Source: a virus. From it: 64,000 bases of DNA. Both the position numbers and the translations under genes were made by a program. The stretch spans positions 1 to 64,000 of IMG/VR virus record IMGVR_UViG_3300028837_002527; one strand, given 5' to 3'. Every line of letters begins with the position of its first letter. Within the stretch, counting starts at the first letter, position 1. A model generated the notes under the pieces. It did no database searches. It was not told the origin of the DNA and was given only the letters and a program-made list of their open reading frames with translations. Of the stretch, positions 23,306 through 32,598 are shown piece after piece.

Positions 23306-25090
23306 ATGGCAGTAACATACTGGGATGTAGGTGACGATAAACCTTATACTACACTAACAGCAGTTAGAGCAGCTATTCTTGCTGCTACACCAGCTGGTGG
23401 TGGTAATCTTGCTGGTATGGGTGAACAGAGAATACGAGTATTTGCTAAAGTAACTACGGGTAATATATATATGGAGTTTGTTGACTTTTCAACAAATTTT
23501 TTTGGCGAAACAGCAAATGATTTTATTAGCATGTATGCAATGGTTTTACATTATGGCATGTTAAATCAAGGTATACAGATATTCTATAGTGGAGCCGCTA
23601 AAGCTTTTGCTATTCTTCCAGGACCATACAGCAGAATTGTTGGATTTCGAGTTAAATGTATAAATCTTAATCCTTTTGGTTTAAGTGCTCCTATTTATAT
23701 ACTTAATGTTAATAATGTATTAATTGATGAATGTATTATTCAAGATAGTACACAGACTGCTAGTTCTGATGTTAAAGGTATTAATATCTTTAATTCACCA
23801 AATGTAGAAATTCGCAATTTTATTATTAACAATCTATATGCAAGTAGCGACGTTGTTCATGGCGTAGTTAGTCAGCAGTCGAATGGAACTGTGATAAGCA
23901 ATGGAACGATATGGAATCTATCACCCGGGCCACATGCTTATGGTATTTATGCCAATTTAAACTTTGGAACTTGTATTATTCGTAATGTTTATGCAGGTAA
24001 TTGTGGCGCTGGAACTGGAGGTCAGGCATTTAAAAAGCACATGGGGACTTTTAACATAGATTATTGTACATCAGATGATGGGTCTGCCGCTCTTTATGGT
24101 GGAGCACACAATAAAACGAATAAGGCTGGAGCAAACCAATTTGTTTCTATTGTGAGTGGAAGTGAAGATTTTAGACCTTTAATTGGTTCGGATATTTGGA
24201 GAGCAGCTGAAAGTTTATATGGACAATTTCAAAGTGATGTAGCAGGAAAGAAACGACCAACATGGGGTCCTTGGACAATTGGAGCATTTAGAGAACAAGA
24301 AAAAAACGGACAAATTCAAATATGGGACTGTCTTGACTTAATAGATTCAATGGTAGCACAATCAATAGAATTTGCTAAAAAATTAGGTACTGGAGTTGAA
24401 GCAGCTTCCGCTTCTCTCGGTGCACAAAATAATATTAATAGAATAAAAGCAAATGCTGACTCTGATGTTCAGTTAGCTTTATTAAAAGCGTTTAAAAAAC
24501 AGATGGTAAAAGTAACAACTCATCCTAATGCTTTTGAGGGATTTTATACTTCAGCAAAAGCATTAAAAAATCATCTTGGTAATATTGGACATTATTTAGA
24601 AGAAAACTTACAAAGAGCGCCATTTCAATTTAAGACAATGGTTGAGTTATTTGCAATAGAAAAAATAAAATCAGAAAGTATTTTTTCTCCTGTAATTTCT
24701 AATATGGGAGAGATTACGATAGATGATGTAGACCCTCCAGGAGGTGGAGGTGCTACGAGTACGTTTGTGGATGGAAACGCAATAAATATTCGTCATTACT
24801 ATGCAAGTAATTTAGTTTTGCATAAAACTACTGCTTCTTCAGGAGTTGGAGACCCATTTACTATTACTGTAACACTTACAAAGTGGGACATGACCTCTGA
24901 AGATAAAGATGTAGCAGTTGATGGACTTCATATAATTAATTTAGAATATGATATTGGTACACATGGAACAGATATGTATATTGACATTACTGATATGATA
25001 ATTAAGGTTGGAGCTGAACCTGTTAATGCAAATACAATTAATCAGAAATGGAAAGGAATGTCAGAACTTGAGAGAAGTGTTGCCTTATAA
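23306..25090 (+). CDS. Virion protein: beta-helix domain fused to a duplicated structural domain
   Basis: 594 residues. Residues 1-335 form a right-handed beta-helix-like domain (ILNVNNVLIDECIIQDS, NVEIRNFIINNLYASSD) beginning with the module start seen again at 35805. Residues about 338-594 are paralogous to the whole next gene: shared GTGVEAASASLGAQNNI, MGEITIDDVDPPGG and TINQKWKGMSELER. Function unknown; the position between tail terminator and tail tube suggests a virion surface or tail decoration protein. A tail sheath is not indicated. Confidence 0.65.
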   Translation: MAVTYWDVGDDKPYTTLTAVRAAILAATPAGGGNLAGMGEQRIRVFAKVTTGNIYMEFVDFSTNFFGETANDFISMYAMVLHYGMLNQGIQIFYSGAAKAFAILPGPYSRIVGFRVKCINLNPFGLSAPIYILNVNNVLIDECIIQDSTQTASSDVKGINIFNSPNVEIRNFIINNLYASSDVVHGVVSQQSNGTVISNGTIWNLSPGPHAYGIYANLNFGTCIIRNVYAGNCGAGTGGQAFKKHMGTFNIDYCTSDDGSAALYGGAHNKTNKAGANQFVSIVSGSEDFRPLIGSDIWRAAESLYGQFQSDVAGKKRPTWGPWTIGAFREQEKNGQIQIWDCLDLIDSMVAQSIEFAKKLGTGVEAASASLGAQNNINRIKANADSDVQLALLKAFKKQMVKVTTHPNAFEGFYTSAKALKNHLGNIGHYLEENLQRAPFQFKTMVELFAIEKIKSESIFSPVISNMGEITIDDVDPPGGGGATSTFVDGNAINIRHYYASNLVLHKTTASSGVGDPFTITVTLTKWDMTSEDKDVAVDGLHIINLEYDIGTHGTDMYIDITDMIIKVGAEPVNANTINQKWKGMSELERSVAL

Positions 25091-25114
25091 GGATATAGAA
25101 ATAAGGAGAAAAAC

Positions 25115-25906
25115 ATGGGAACTATTGCAAAGGCGGACTTTATATTATTGGCAGATTCAATTGCAGCACAATCCTATGAACTTGACCAGAAATTAGGAAC
25201 AGGAATTGAAGCAGCTACAGCATCTCTTGGAGCGACAAACAATATTGCTAGGATAGTTGCTTATGCTGATGCAGAAGTCATTGATGATTTGATTGAAGGA
25301 TTTAGAAATCAATTAGCTGAATGTTTGTCAATTCCTGTTGCATTTGATAGGTTTGTAACTTCAATGAGAGCACTTTCCAGACATGTTGGTGGCATGAGTG
25401 CTTATTTAGTTGCACAAGATGAAAGGGTTGGCCCTGATTTTAAAGTTGCATGTGAGATGTTAGCAATTGAAATATTAACACCAGCAGCAACATTTTCTCC
25501 TGTTGTTCCGGCAATGGGAGAGATTACAATAGATGCTGTAGACCCTCCGGGTGGAGCAGGTGCTTCGTCTACTTTTGTAGATGGCAGTGCAATTGATATT
25601 ACTCGGTATTATGCAAGTAATTTAGTTCTTGAAAAAACAACTGCAGCTGTTGCAGCTGACGCACTTACTCTTACTGTATCGTGCACAAAATGGGATACAA
25701 CTTCTGAAGATAAAGACGTACCAGTTGATGCAAGTGATGCAATTAATAATGAAGATGATATTGGTGTACATGGAACTGATATGTACACTGATATTACTGA
25801 TATTGTTATTAAAGCTGGTAGCGAACCTACAGTTGCTACTACAATTAATCAGAAGTGGAAGGGTAAATCTGAAGTTGAAAGAGTGATTGATACAGCTGAC
25901 CTTTAA
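25115..25906 (+). CDS. Structural protein, paralogue of the preceding C-terminal domain
   Basis: 263 residues with a helical N-terminal half (ADSIAAQSYELDQKLGTGIE) and a beta-sandwich-like C-terminal half with GEITIDAVDPPGGAGASSTF and YASNLVLEKTTA. Close similarity to residues 338-594 of the preceding protein, visible also at DNA level, shows tandem duplication. A strong AAGGAG site predicts abundant expression, as expected for a virion component. Confidence 0.65.
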   Translation: MGTIAKADFILLADSIAAQSYELDQKLGTGIEAATASLGATNNIARIVAYADAEVIDDLIEGFRNQLAECLSIPVAFDRFVTSMRALSRHVGGMSAYLVAQDERVGPDFKVACEMLAIEILTPAATFSPVVPAMGEITIDAVDPPGGAGASSTFVDGSAIDITRYYASNLVLEKTTAAVAADALTLTVSCTKWDTTSEDKDVPVDASDAINNEDDIGVHGTDMYTDITDIVIKAGSEPTVATTINQKWKGKSEVERVIDTADL

Positions 25907-25932
25907 GTAAAAAGTGAAAAAGGAGTAGAAAC

Positions 25933-26439
25933 ATGGCAACTGATATAAGAAACATTTTACATGGTATTGTACAAATATTTTTAGATGGAGCTGACATGGG
26001 ATACACCAGTGATGGTGTTGCAGTTGAAAAGACAATGGATATTTTTGAAAAGGAAGTTGACCAAGAATTAGATGCAACGGATATATGTCCCACTAAATTT
26101 ACTCTTACTGTTAAAACACAACTTGCAGAAGCAACACTTGTAAATCTTAAACGTGTCTGGGAAGAACCCGATGCAATAGTAACTAATCCAGGAGTTACTG
26201 ATACTCTTTATCTTGGAGCGTTCCAAGATTTACCAGAGCATCAATTAATATTTACTGGTAGAAATCGTTTAGGGTTAGCAAGGACTTATACTTTCTTTCG
26301 TGCTAAAAAGATGGAAACATCAGAACACACTCTTCAAAAAGGTGATAAGGTTGTATTCCCCATTACTTTCCGTTGTCTTATGGAGTTCTCGCAGACACTT
26401 GGAAAACGTTATGGTCATGTTGTCGATAGTTTGGTATAA
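25933..26439 (+). CDS. Major tail tube protein
   Basis: 168 residues, directly upstream (apart from one homing remnant) of the tail chaperones and tape measure, which is the conserved position of the tube protein. Beta-rich with a conserved-looking N-terminus (GIVQIFLDGADMGYTSDGV) and the tube-type segment TKFTLTVKTQLAEAT. AAGGAG is upstream. It polymerises into the tail tube. Confidence 0.75.
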   Translation: MATDIRNILHGIVQIFLDGADMGYTSDGVAVEKTMDIFEKEVDQELDATDICPTKFTLTVKTQLAEATLVNLKRVWEEPDAIVTNPGVTDTLYLGAFQDLPEHQLIFTGRNRLGLARTYTFFRAKKMETSEHTLQKGDKVVFPITFRCLMEFSQTLGKRYGHVVDSLV

Positions 26440-26453
26440 ATGAGGAAAATAAA

Positions 26454-26786
26454 ATGAAAGAAGTTATTGAAAAGGGGTACTTAAGGGACAGAAAGTATTT
26501 GAAAGGTAAAGGACAAAGATTTAAAGGTAATATGTTACCTTTATTAAGTTGGCACAACATTGACTTATATAATATGGAATATGAGAAGTTTAAAAATGGA
26601 AATGGAAAAAGAATAGAATGTAAAATAACTGTTCCTGTTAAATGCCCAAAATGTAGAAAGTGGAGAATGTTGCATATTGAAAGTGTAATAGGTGCTATAG
26701 AAAAAAGAGAATTTACAGGATATTGCAATGAATGTCGTGGTAAATATTTGAATTACGGAGATAGAAGTGGATTTTGGAGAAATTGA
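26454..26786 (+). CDS. Orphan zinc-binding domain related to the homing endonuclease
   Basis: 110 residues. VKCPKCRKWRMLHIESVIGA, then EFTGYCNECRG, matches the zinc domain of the HNH protein at 32598-33497 (VKCPKCKEKRY ... TFSGYCIKC). The HNH nuclease part is absent. It sits between tail tube and chaperone genes, a usual site for mobile elements, and is probably a truncated homing endonuclease relic or a free DNA-binding domain. Confidence 0.65.
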   Translation: MKEVIEKGYLRDRKYLKGKGQRFKGNMLPLLSWHNIDLYNMEYEKFKNGNGKRIECKITVPVKCPKCRKWRMLHIESVIGAIEKREFTGYCNECRGKYLNYGDRSGFWRN

Positions 26787-26836
26787 AGAAATTATTATCT
26801 TTGGCAAATTGTAATGAAGGAAAGGGGTAAGTGAAA

Positions 26837-27340
26837 ATGAGTAAAGAAGATAAAAGCAAAAAAAATAAAAGTGATAGTGTTGCAAAAGAAGTTATTAGTG
26901 AAGATGAATTGGGTATGTTGATTGGAAAGACAAAAACTTATTTAATTGGAAAAAAGAAATTTATTGTAAAACCATTAGTAATAGGAGAATTTTATTCATT
27001 ATTTCAACATATTGTTGAGGTTGTTAGTATTGTAATTTCAGCAAATCCAGAATTAATGACAGGAGACATTGGAGCAAAGAAAATTTATGAACCTGAAGTA
27101 ATATTTGGGTTTATAAAATCTTCAGAAAAAGCTTTAGATAAAGTGTATGATATTGTAGCAATGGTATTAAAGGCAGATAAGAAGTTTCTTTTAGAAAATC
27201 TTAAGATTAGCCTGTTTGTGAGTATTATTGGAGATATTATTGAATTAAATGATATTTCGGAGATTGTTGCAAATTTTACGAGAATTGGCTCTGGGATAAA
27301 AAAGGAATTGAAGAAGATAGCCAAGCCACCTGGAGCATGA
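26837..27340 (+). CDS. Tail assembly chaperone (G-like)
   Basis: 167 residues, helical, with a charged N-terminus. It precedes the tape measure and has an A AAA AAG slip site (27298-27304) near its 3' end, the hallmark of gpG/gpGT chaperones that coat the tape measure during tail assembly. ATG 26837 is preferred to GTG 26831 because AAAGGGG lies nine bases upstream. Confidence 0.8.
   Translation: MSKEDKSKKNKSDSVAKEVISEDELGMLIGKTKTYLIGKKKFIVKPLVIGEFYSLFQHIVEVVSIVISANPELMTGDIGAKKIYEPEVIFGFIKSSEKALDKVYDIVAMVLKADKKFLLENLKISLFVSIIGDIIELNDISEIVANFTRIGSGIKKELKKIAKPPGA
27298..27304 (+). promoter_or_regulatory. -1 ribosomal frameshift site (tail chaperone)
   Basis: AAAAAAG reads A AAA AAG in the frame of the first chaperone, the most efficient bacterial -1 slip. 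The shifted frame (GIEEDSQATWSMIFEHF...) is open into the second chaperone gene at 27337. Gene order matches the conserved G/GT arrangement in tailed phages. Confidence 0.85.
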
Positions 27341-27588
27341 TATTTGAACATTTTGCCAATTACGGATGGACTAAAGAATACATTATTAAAAATATGACTT
27401 ATAAACAAGTTAAGTTATATTTGCAAGCATTTTATAAAAAGAAGGAAATAGAATATAATGCAATGGTTAAATCTATGGGTTCAGGTGTTTCGCAACCTGA
27501 AAGCGCATTTTCAGGTGGAATTAAACCTATGCAAGATTTTGAACTTTTGGATTTTGGATTATCTCACGATAAAGGAAATAAAAAATAG
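27337..27588 (+). CDS. Tail assembly chaperone, T extension
   Basis: 83 residues if started at ATG 27337, which overlaps the previous stop. It is more likely expressed mainly as a -1 frameshift extension of the upstream protein. The WSMIFEHFANYGWTKEYI segment, with YGW followed by a helix, is typical of the T domain that binds the tape measure. The helical YKQVKLYLQAFYKKKEI follows. Confidence 0.8.
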   Translation: MIFEHFANYGWTKEYIIKNMTYKQVKLYLQAFYKKKEIEYNAMVKSMGSGVSQPESAFSGGIKPMQDFELLDFGLSHDKGNKK

Positions 27589-27597
27589 GAAAGAGTA

Positions 27598-30500
27598 ATG
27601 GCTGATGTAAATCAAAAATTGAATATAGTACTTAGAGTTATAACTAAGTCCTTTTCTGCAGGGTTAAGTGTAGCGGGTGGTGCACTTGGGACATTTGTTG
27701 CTGGAGTTCAATTAGTAGGTAGAGTATTAGGTGGAATAGTTAGAAGGTTAAAGTTAATAGCACTTGCTGCTTCTGCTTTATTTGTAATGTTAATAAAACA
27801 AGCAGCAGACTTTGAATATCAAATGGCATTTGTTTCTACAATGATTAAGGATACTGGGAAATGGATTGGTAATTTTACTAAGGAAATTAAAAGATTAGCA
27901 ACTAAAACTGGTGAATCTTTAGAGAGCATATCTAAATCTATGTATGATATTTTGTCTGCTCGAGTACCTCCAGAATTTGCAGCAAAAGTTTTAGAGACTA
28001 CTACTAAAGCGGCAGTTGCTGGTTTTACTGATGCATCAGAAACGGGTAAGTTATTTGTTACTATTATGAATGCAATGGGAATTTCGTTTAACCAAGTTGA
28101 TAAAGTTGCAGATGTATTGTTTAGAACGGTTGAAAAAGGACAGTTAACATTTAGAGAATTACCAGGACACATGTCTCGTTCCATGGTTGCTGCAAGAGCT
28201 GCAAGAATGCCTTTTGAAGAACTTGCAGCAACTTATGCTTTTTTGACAAGAAATGGATTTAACGCTGCTCAAGCTGAGACTGCTATTGCTCAAGCACTTA
28301 CAAAAGTTATGGCTCCAACAGAAGAATCAATTGAAGCAGCAACTCAGTTGGGTGTAAGTATTGGTGAAACAGAAATTGCAACAAAAGGATTATTAGGAGT
28401 AATACAAGAATTAGCAAAAGCAAAGTTAAGTCCTGAAGAAGTACAAAGAATATTTCCTTCCATTCGCGCTCAGCGAATGATTTCTGCATTGATTAACAAT
28501 GTTGAAGCATTTACTAAAGATGTTAATGACATGTATAATTCAGCAGGTGCAGCAACACGTGCATTTGCTAAGGGAATGGATACATTAACTCGTACTTGGA
28601 TGAGATTTAAACAAGAAATGAAAGTTTTATTTCTTGAGATAATTACTCCAATGATTCCTGCTATAAGACAATTATTTGAGAGAGTAAAACAATTAGGAAG
28701 TTATTTGAAAGGACTTATATCTGCAGGTTCTGCAGATAAAATAAGAGATGTTGCGTTTTCAGTTGTTAAGTGGATTGAAGGCGCAATTTTTTGGTTAATA
28801 AAATATGTTCCTTATATTTTTGGCAAAATATGGGGGTATTTAAAGTTAACTTATAAAATGATTGGGGAAATATTAGATTTTGGTCCAATAGGATTATTTG
28901 GATTTGCAATACTTTCTTTCTTTAAGAATATTTTTAAAAATTTGTGGAATATGGTTACTACTTTTGTAACTAATACAGCAAAAGCTATAAGTGTAGGAGC
29001 GAAATTAGCTTATTATTATATAAAAGGTCAGTTTGTTGATACTACAGAAGACATAATGAGAGTATTAAGTGAAGTACCGAAAAGTGCATTTGAGAAATTT
29101 AAATTTATTTGGGAGGTTGAATGGCCTAAATCATTTAAAAGAGGTATGGAAAAAGTAGTGGGTGAATTTAAAATTCATAGTGATGAATTAGAAAAAGAAC
29201 TTAAAAATAGAGAAAAGTTTGTAAGAGAAATTAAAGAAAAAGAATTATTACAAGAATTTAAGAAATTAAAAGAAACTATGGAAGATGCAATAAAAATAAG
29301 ACATAAGTTTGAAGATGAAGAAATTAGAAAAAAAAGAAAAACCGATGCAATAATTCTTAAAGAGGAACTTTTAAAAATAAAGAGATTAAAAGAAATTGGC
29401 CAGTTATCTTTAGAAGATGAGGCAAAAAGATTAGGAAGATTATTAAAGTATACAAGAGAAAATACTGAAAGTAGAATTAAATTAGAAAAAAGATTGTACG
29501 AAATAGGAAAGAGATTGAGAAAAGAACGAATGGAAAGAATATTTCAATTTATAGATGGATACACAGATTATGAAAAAAGGAGAACACTCGATAGTGAAAG
29601 AAATAAAATTTTGGTTAGAATGAAGTATCTTAAAAAGTTTATTGATTATGAAGCAAAAAGTTATGAAGAAAGAAAGGAAGCATTTGAGAAATTAGTTAAG
29701 CTTAGAATTAAACTATATAAACATGAATATGATGAAATGAAAAAAGTACATGATGAACTTATATCTGATAGGTGGAAAGCTTTACGAGACCAAGAAAAAC
29801 AAATTAAAAAAATAATATTTGAATATGGAAATTATGAAAATGTTCGTAAAAATCAAGAACGTGCATTAACAATAAATTTAAGACAACAAACTTTGGAAAG
29901 ATGGAAATTTATTCGGAATTTAGTAAGGAAAGATGGAAAAGAGTGGGATTTGGAAGGATTAAGGAAATTGAAAGTTGCAGAAAGACATATTAATGAAAGC
30001 ATAAAATATGATAAATTGTCGAAGAAAGAAAAGGAACAAGCAGAGAAGGATTTAGATAGAATATCGAGAAAGATTAAGGAAGCTGAGTTTGATGTATTTA
30101 AAAATAATGAAGAAAAGAAAAAAGAGATGTTAAAAGAAGGAAGTGATTTTAAAAAACAAATAGATAAAGAGTTTGAAGAATCAACAGGAAAACAGACAGA
30201 TAGAGAATTAGAAGAGCATAAAAGTAGACTTGAACACATGAAAGAATTAGAGAAGAAATCTGGAGCTGCCTTAAAATCTGCTGGTGAAAAAGTAAAAGAA
30301 TTTGCTGGTAAAATACAAAATGAAATAGTCAACGCAGTAAATGTTGCTATTAAAGCTTTGGATAAATTGGAAGGAAAAACAACTTCAACATTAGGAGAAT
30401 TGTTGAAATTTATGATGGGTGCAGGTGAATTTCCAGCGCCTAAAGCAGGAGGCGGAATTACTGATGAAGTTAGCAAAATAGGAGGTATTGTTGCTCCTCA

Positions 30501-30624
30501 AACTAAAATCGGTAACATTAAAGTTCAAGTTGGTCAAATAAGTTCGGAAGTTGATTTTATGAAGATGTCTGAAAAAATGTCAGAAAAAGTAGCGGAAGAA
30601 GTTTTTACTAAATTTAGACCATAG
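27598..30624 (+). CDS. Tail tape measure protein
   Basis: 1008 residues. It sets tail length, roughly 150 nm by the usual 0.15 nm per residue. An N-terminal hydrophobic segment (about 18-65) precedes a TP901-type core (LATKTGESLESISKSMYDIL ... FNAAQAETAIAQALTKVM). A second hydrophobic region lies at about 385-440. A long charged coiled-coil region (about 520-930) follows. The C-terminal segment with KIGNIKVQVGQ probably contacts the tail tip. Largest protein of the tail block except for the spike. Confidence 0.9.
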   Translation: MADVNQKLNIVLRVITKSFSAGLSVAGGALGTFVAGVQLVGRVLGGIVRRLKLIALAASALFVMLIKQAADFEYQMAFVSTMIKDTGKWIGNFTKEIKRLATKTGESLESISKSMYDILSARVPPEFAAKVLETTTKAAVAGFTDASETGKLFVTIMNAMGISFNQVDKVADVLFRTVEKGQLTFRELPGHMSRSMVAARAARMPFEELAATYAFLTRNGFNAAQAETAIAQALTKVMAPTEESIEAATQLGVSIGETEIATKGLLGVIQELAKAKLSPEEVQRIFPSIRAQRMISALINNVEAFTKDVNDMYNSAGAATRAFAKGMDTLTRTWMRFKQEMKVLFLEIITPMIPAIRQLFERVKQLGSYLKGLISAGSADKIRDVAFSVVKWIEGAIFWLIKYVPYIFGKIWGYLKLTYKMIGEILDFGPIGLFGFAILSFFKNIFKNLWNMVTTFVTNTAKAISVGAKLAYYYIKGQFVDTTEDIMRVLSEVPKSAFEKFKFIWEVEWPKSFKRGMEKVVGEFKIHSDELEKELKNREKFVREIKEKELLQEFKKLKETMEDAIKIRHKFEDEEIRKKRKTDAIILKEELLKIKRLKEIGQLSLEDEAKRLGRLLKYTRENTESRIKLEKRLYEIGKRLRKERMERIFQFIDGYTDYEKRRTLDSERNKILVRMKYLKKFIDYEAKSYEERKEAFEKLVKLRIKLYKHEYDEMKKVHDELISDRWKALRDQEKQIKKIIFEYGNYENVRKNQERALTINLRQQTLERWKFIRNLVRKDGKEWDLEGLRKLKVAERHINESIKYDKLSKKEKEQAEKDLDRISRKIKEAEFDVFKNNEEKKKEMLKEGSDFKKQIDKEFEESTGKQTDRELEEHKSRLEHMKELEKKSGAALKSAGEKVKEFAGKIQNEIVNAVNVAIKALDKLEGKTTSTLGELLKFMMGAGEFPAPKAGGGITDEVSKIGGIVAPQTKIGNIKVQVGQISSEVDFMKMSEKMSEKVAEEVFTKFRP

Positions 30625-30633
30625 GATAGATTG

Positions 30634-32598
30634 ATGGGTATACATAGAAGATTTGAAGTAACACCTCCAGGAGCAGGACAAGAACCTATTCCTTTTCCAC
30701 CAAAAGTTGGTAAGGTAACAGAAAGCTGTGAAGAAGTATCGACGTGTGATTTAATCGTTAACGTTTCAGCAGGTGAGGAGTGGAAAGGTGCTGATGGATT
30801 TGATTTAAGTTCTTTGGAAATAATAAATTTATTTAGAACTGGTGCGATTATAACACTTCGTACACATGAAAGTTGGTACGGAGTGCCATATCCTCCAGAT
30901 GTGGATGGAGACGAAGAAGCTAAAGTAGAATCAGGTGAGGACTCTCCTGGAACATTAATAGATGATGAACCTAACAAATTAAGAAGAATGGGAACGTCAG
31001 ACCAAGAAGAATACTATGGGGAAAAGGATGATGAGTTTATATTTAAAGGTACGGGAGTAGAATTACCTAAAAAGTTAGTTAAGAGAGAAGAATACGAAAT
31101 TAAAAAGAAAGTGGAAAAAGTAAATGCAAAAGGTGAAATAAATGTTGATGTTGAAATTCACGCAGAAAATAAGAAAGAGAATTTGTTAGAGAAAAAAGTA
31201 AATAAAAAAGAAGGAGTGTCTCCAATTGAGAATTTAGTACAAGGTATTATTGATAAAGTGAACGAAGGTGTAGACATTGAGGACCAAATATTAACTCAAA
31301 TTGATAAAACAGACGTTGTAACTGATGGTGTTGAATGGAACGAGATGTATGCACATGAATGTCTTGATATATGTGCCAAACTTGCAGGAGCAAATTGGAC
31401 TATAACAGATGGAACACTTCATTTTTTTAAACCAGATTCTCGTCCACATCCAGTTTTATGTACAACTGCTCCTTATGGTTTAACTCCTGAAAGAGCAGGA
31501 CAATATGATAGAGATAACTTTCAATATACAGGAACTTATTTAGAAGATGGAGCTTTACCCGGTGAAGGAGAAATAGAACAAAATTCAATAAGAAAAAGTT
31601 CAATTGAAATTACTGAAGATGCATCTAATCTAACAAATAAATTTCAGATTGCAAACTCAGGAGAGCCAACACCTCCTACATGTCCAAGAGAAGAAGTATT
31701 TGTTGGTAACGGAAAAACTGACGAGTTTCATCTTTCATATGAACCTACTGGTGATGAAATTGATATACAAATTGACGATATTCCAAATGGAGGTTATGTT
31801 GACCCTTATTTTGTTAAACAAGATTGGGGTGATAGTAAAGAAATGCAACATGCATTAGGAGACGGTGACCCTTATGACTCTCCTGATTTTGATGCAGATA
31901 CTGATGTTGCTTCTGATTTTGGTGTATATGTTAATAAGAAACAAAAAACAATTAGATTAGTTGATAAAGATGATGGAACATCAAAAGAATTGTCAAATGG
32001 AGGTAAACTTAAAGTAATATATAGTCATAAGGACCCTATTTTTGAAGAAATGCAAGTAGATGCTTCTGTCGATGAGTGGGGTTCAAGAGAAAGAATGATG
32101 GTTATTCCTGATAACAAACATGCAAGTGAAATTAGAGAATTAGCATTGGCAGAACTTCGTGATAATAGTCAACCTTTATTAAATGTTGATATAGAAGTAT
32201 ATAATGACATTTATCAAGTTGGGGATTATATTCGTATTTATATTCCAGAAGTAGGAATGGACAAAAGATTATGTGTTTTCAAAGTAGAAAGAAAGTTTGA
32301 TGCTGTTAGAAGAAGTAATTATCCAAATGAAGATTTTGGTCAGTCTGTAAGGTTAAGATTAGGAAATAAATGTCCAAAGAAATTATCAGATATTCTTTTT
32401 TCTATGGACAAAAGAATAAGAGCATTGGAAAGAGCATATAATTTAACAGATTTAAGTATGACAACTGGATTTTTAGTTCCACTAAAGAACACGAGAATTT
32501 ATGAAGAAAAAATTAGTGTAAGTGAGAAAGTTTCATTCTTATTAGAACAAGCGGCAAGAGTCGACTTTGGAAGAGTTGGTATTTCGAGGACAATATAA
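30634..32598 (+). CDS. Tail tip / baseplate hub protein
   Basis: 654 residues from ATG 30634. It follows the tape measure, the position of distal-tail/tail-associated proteins. The C-terminal half resembles the hub fold: LAGANWTITDGTLHFFKPD, YNDIYQVGDYIRIYI and VFKVERKFDAVRRSNYP. A Lys/Glu-rich insertion lies at about 135-200. No lysozyme or peptidase motif seen. Stop and next start overlap (TAATG). Confidence 0.65.
   Translation: MGIHRRFEVTPPGAGQEPIPFPPKVGKVTESCEEVSTCDLIVNVSAGEEWKGADGFDLSSLEIINLFRTGAIITLRTHESWYGVPYPPDVDGDEEAKVESGEDSPGTLIDDEPNKLRRMGTSDQEEYYGEKDDEFIFKGTGVELPKKLVKREEYEIKKKVEKVNAKGEINVDVEIHAENKKENLLEKKVNKKEGVSPIENLVQGIIDKVNEGVDIEDQILTQIDKTDVVTDGVEWNEMYAHECLDICAKLAGANWTITDGTLHFFKPDSRPHPVLCTTAPYGLTPERAGQYDRDNFQYTGTYLEDGALPGEGEIEQNSIRKSSIEITEDASNLTNKFQIANSGEPTPPTCPREEVFVGNGKTDEFHLSYEPTGDEIDIQIDDIPNGGYVDPYFVKQDWGDSKEMQHALGDGDPYDSPDFDADTDVASDFGVYVNKKQKTIRLVDKDDGTSKELSNGGKLKVIYSHKDPIFEEMQVDASVDEWGSRERMMVIPDNKHASEIRELALAELRDNSQPLLNVDIEVYNDIYQVGDYIRIYIPEVGMDKRLCVFKVERKFDAVRRSNYPNEDFGQSVRLRLGNKCPKKLSDILFSMDKRIRALERAYNLTDLSMTTGFLVPLKNTRIYEEKISVSEKVSFLLEQAARVDFGRVGISRTI

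Noticed and set aside
25115-25906. Tail sheath protein
   Set aside because: It is in the position where myoviruses keep the sheath gene, but it is too short, has no sheath-like C-terminal motif, and is a paralogue of a beta-helix-bearing protein.
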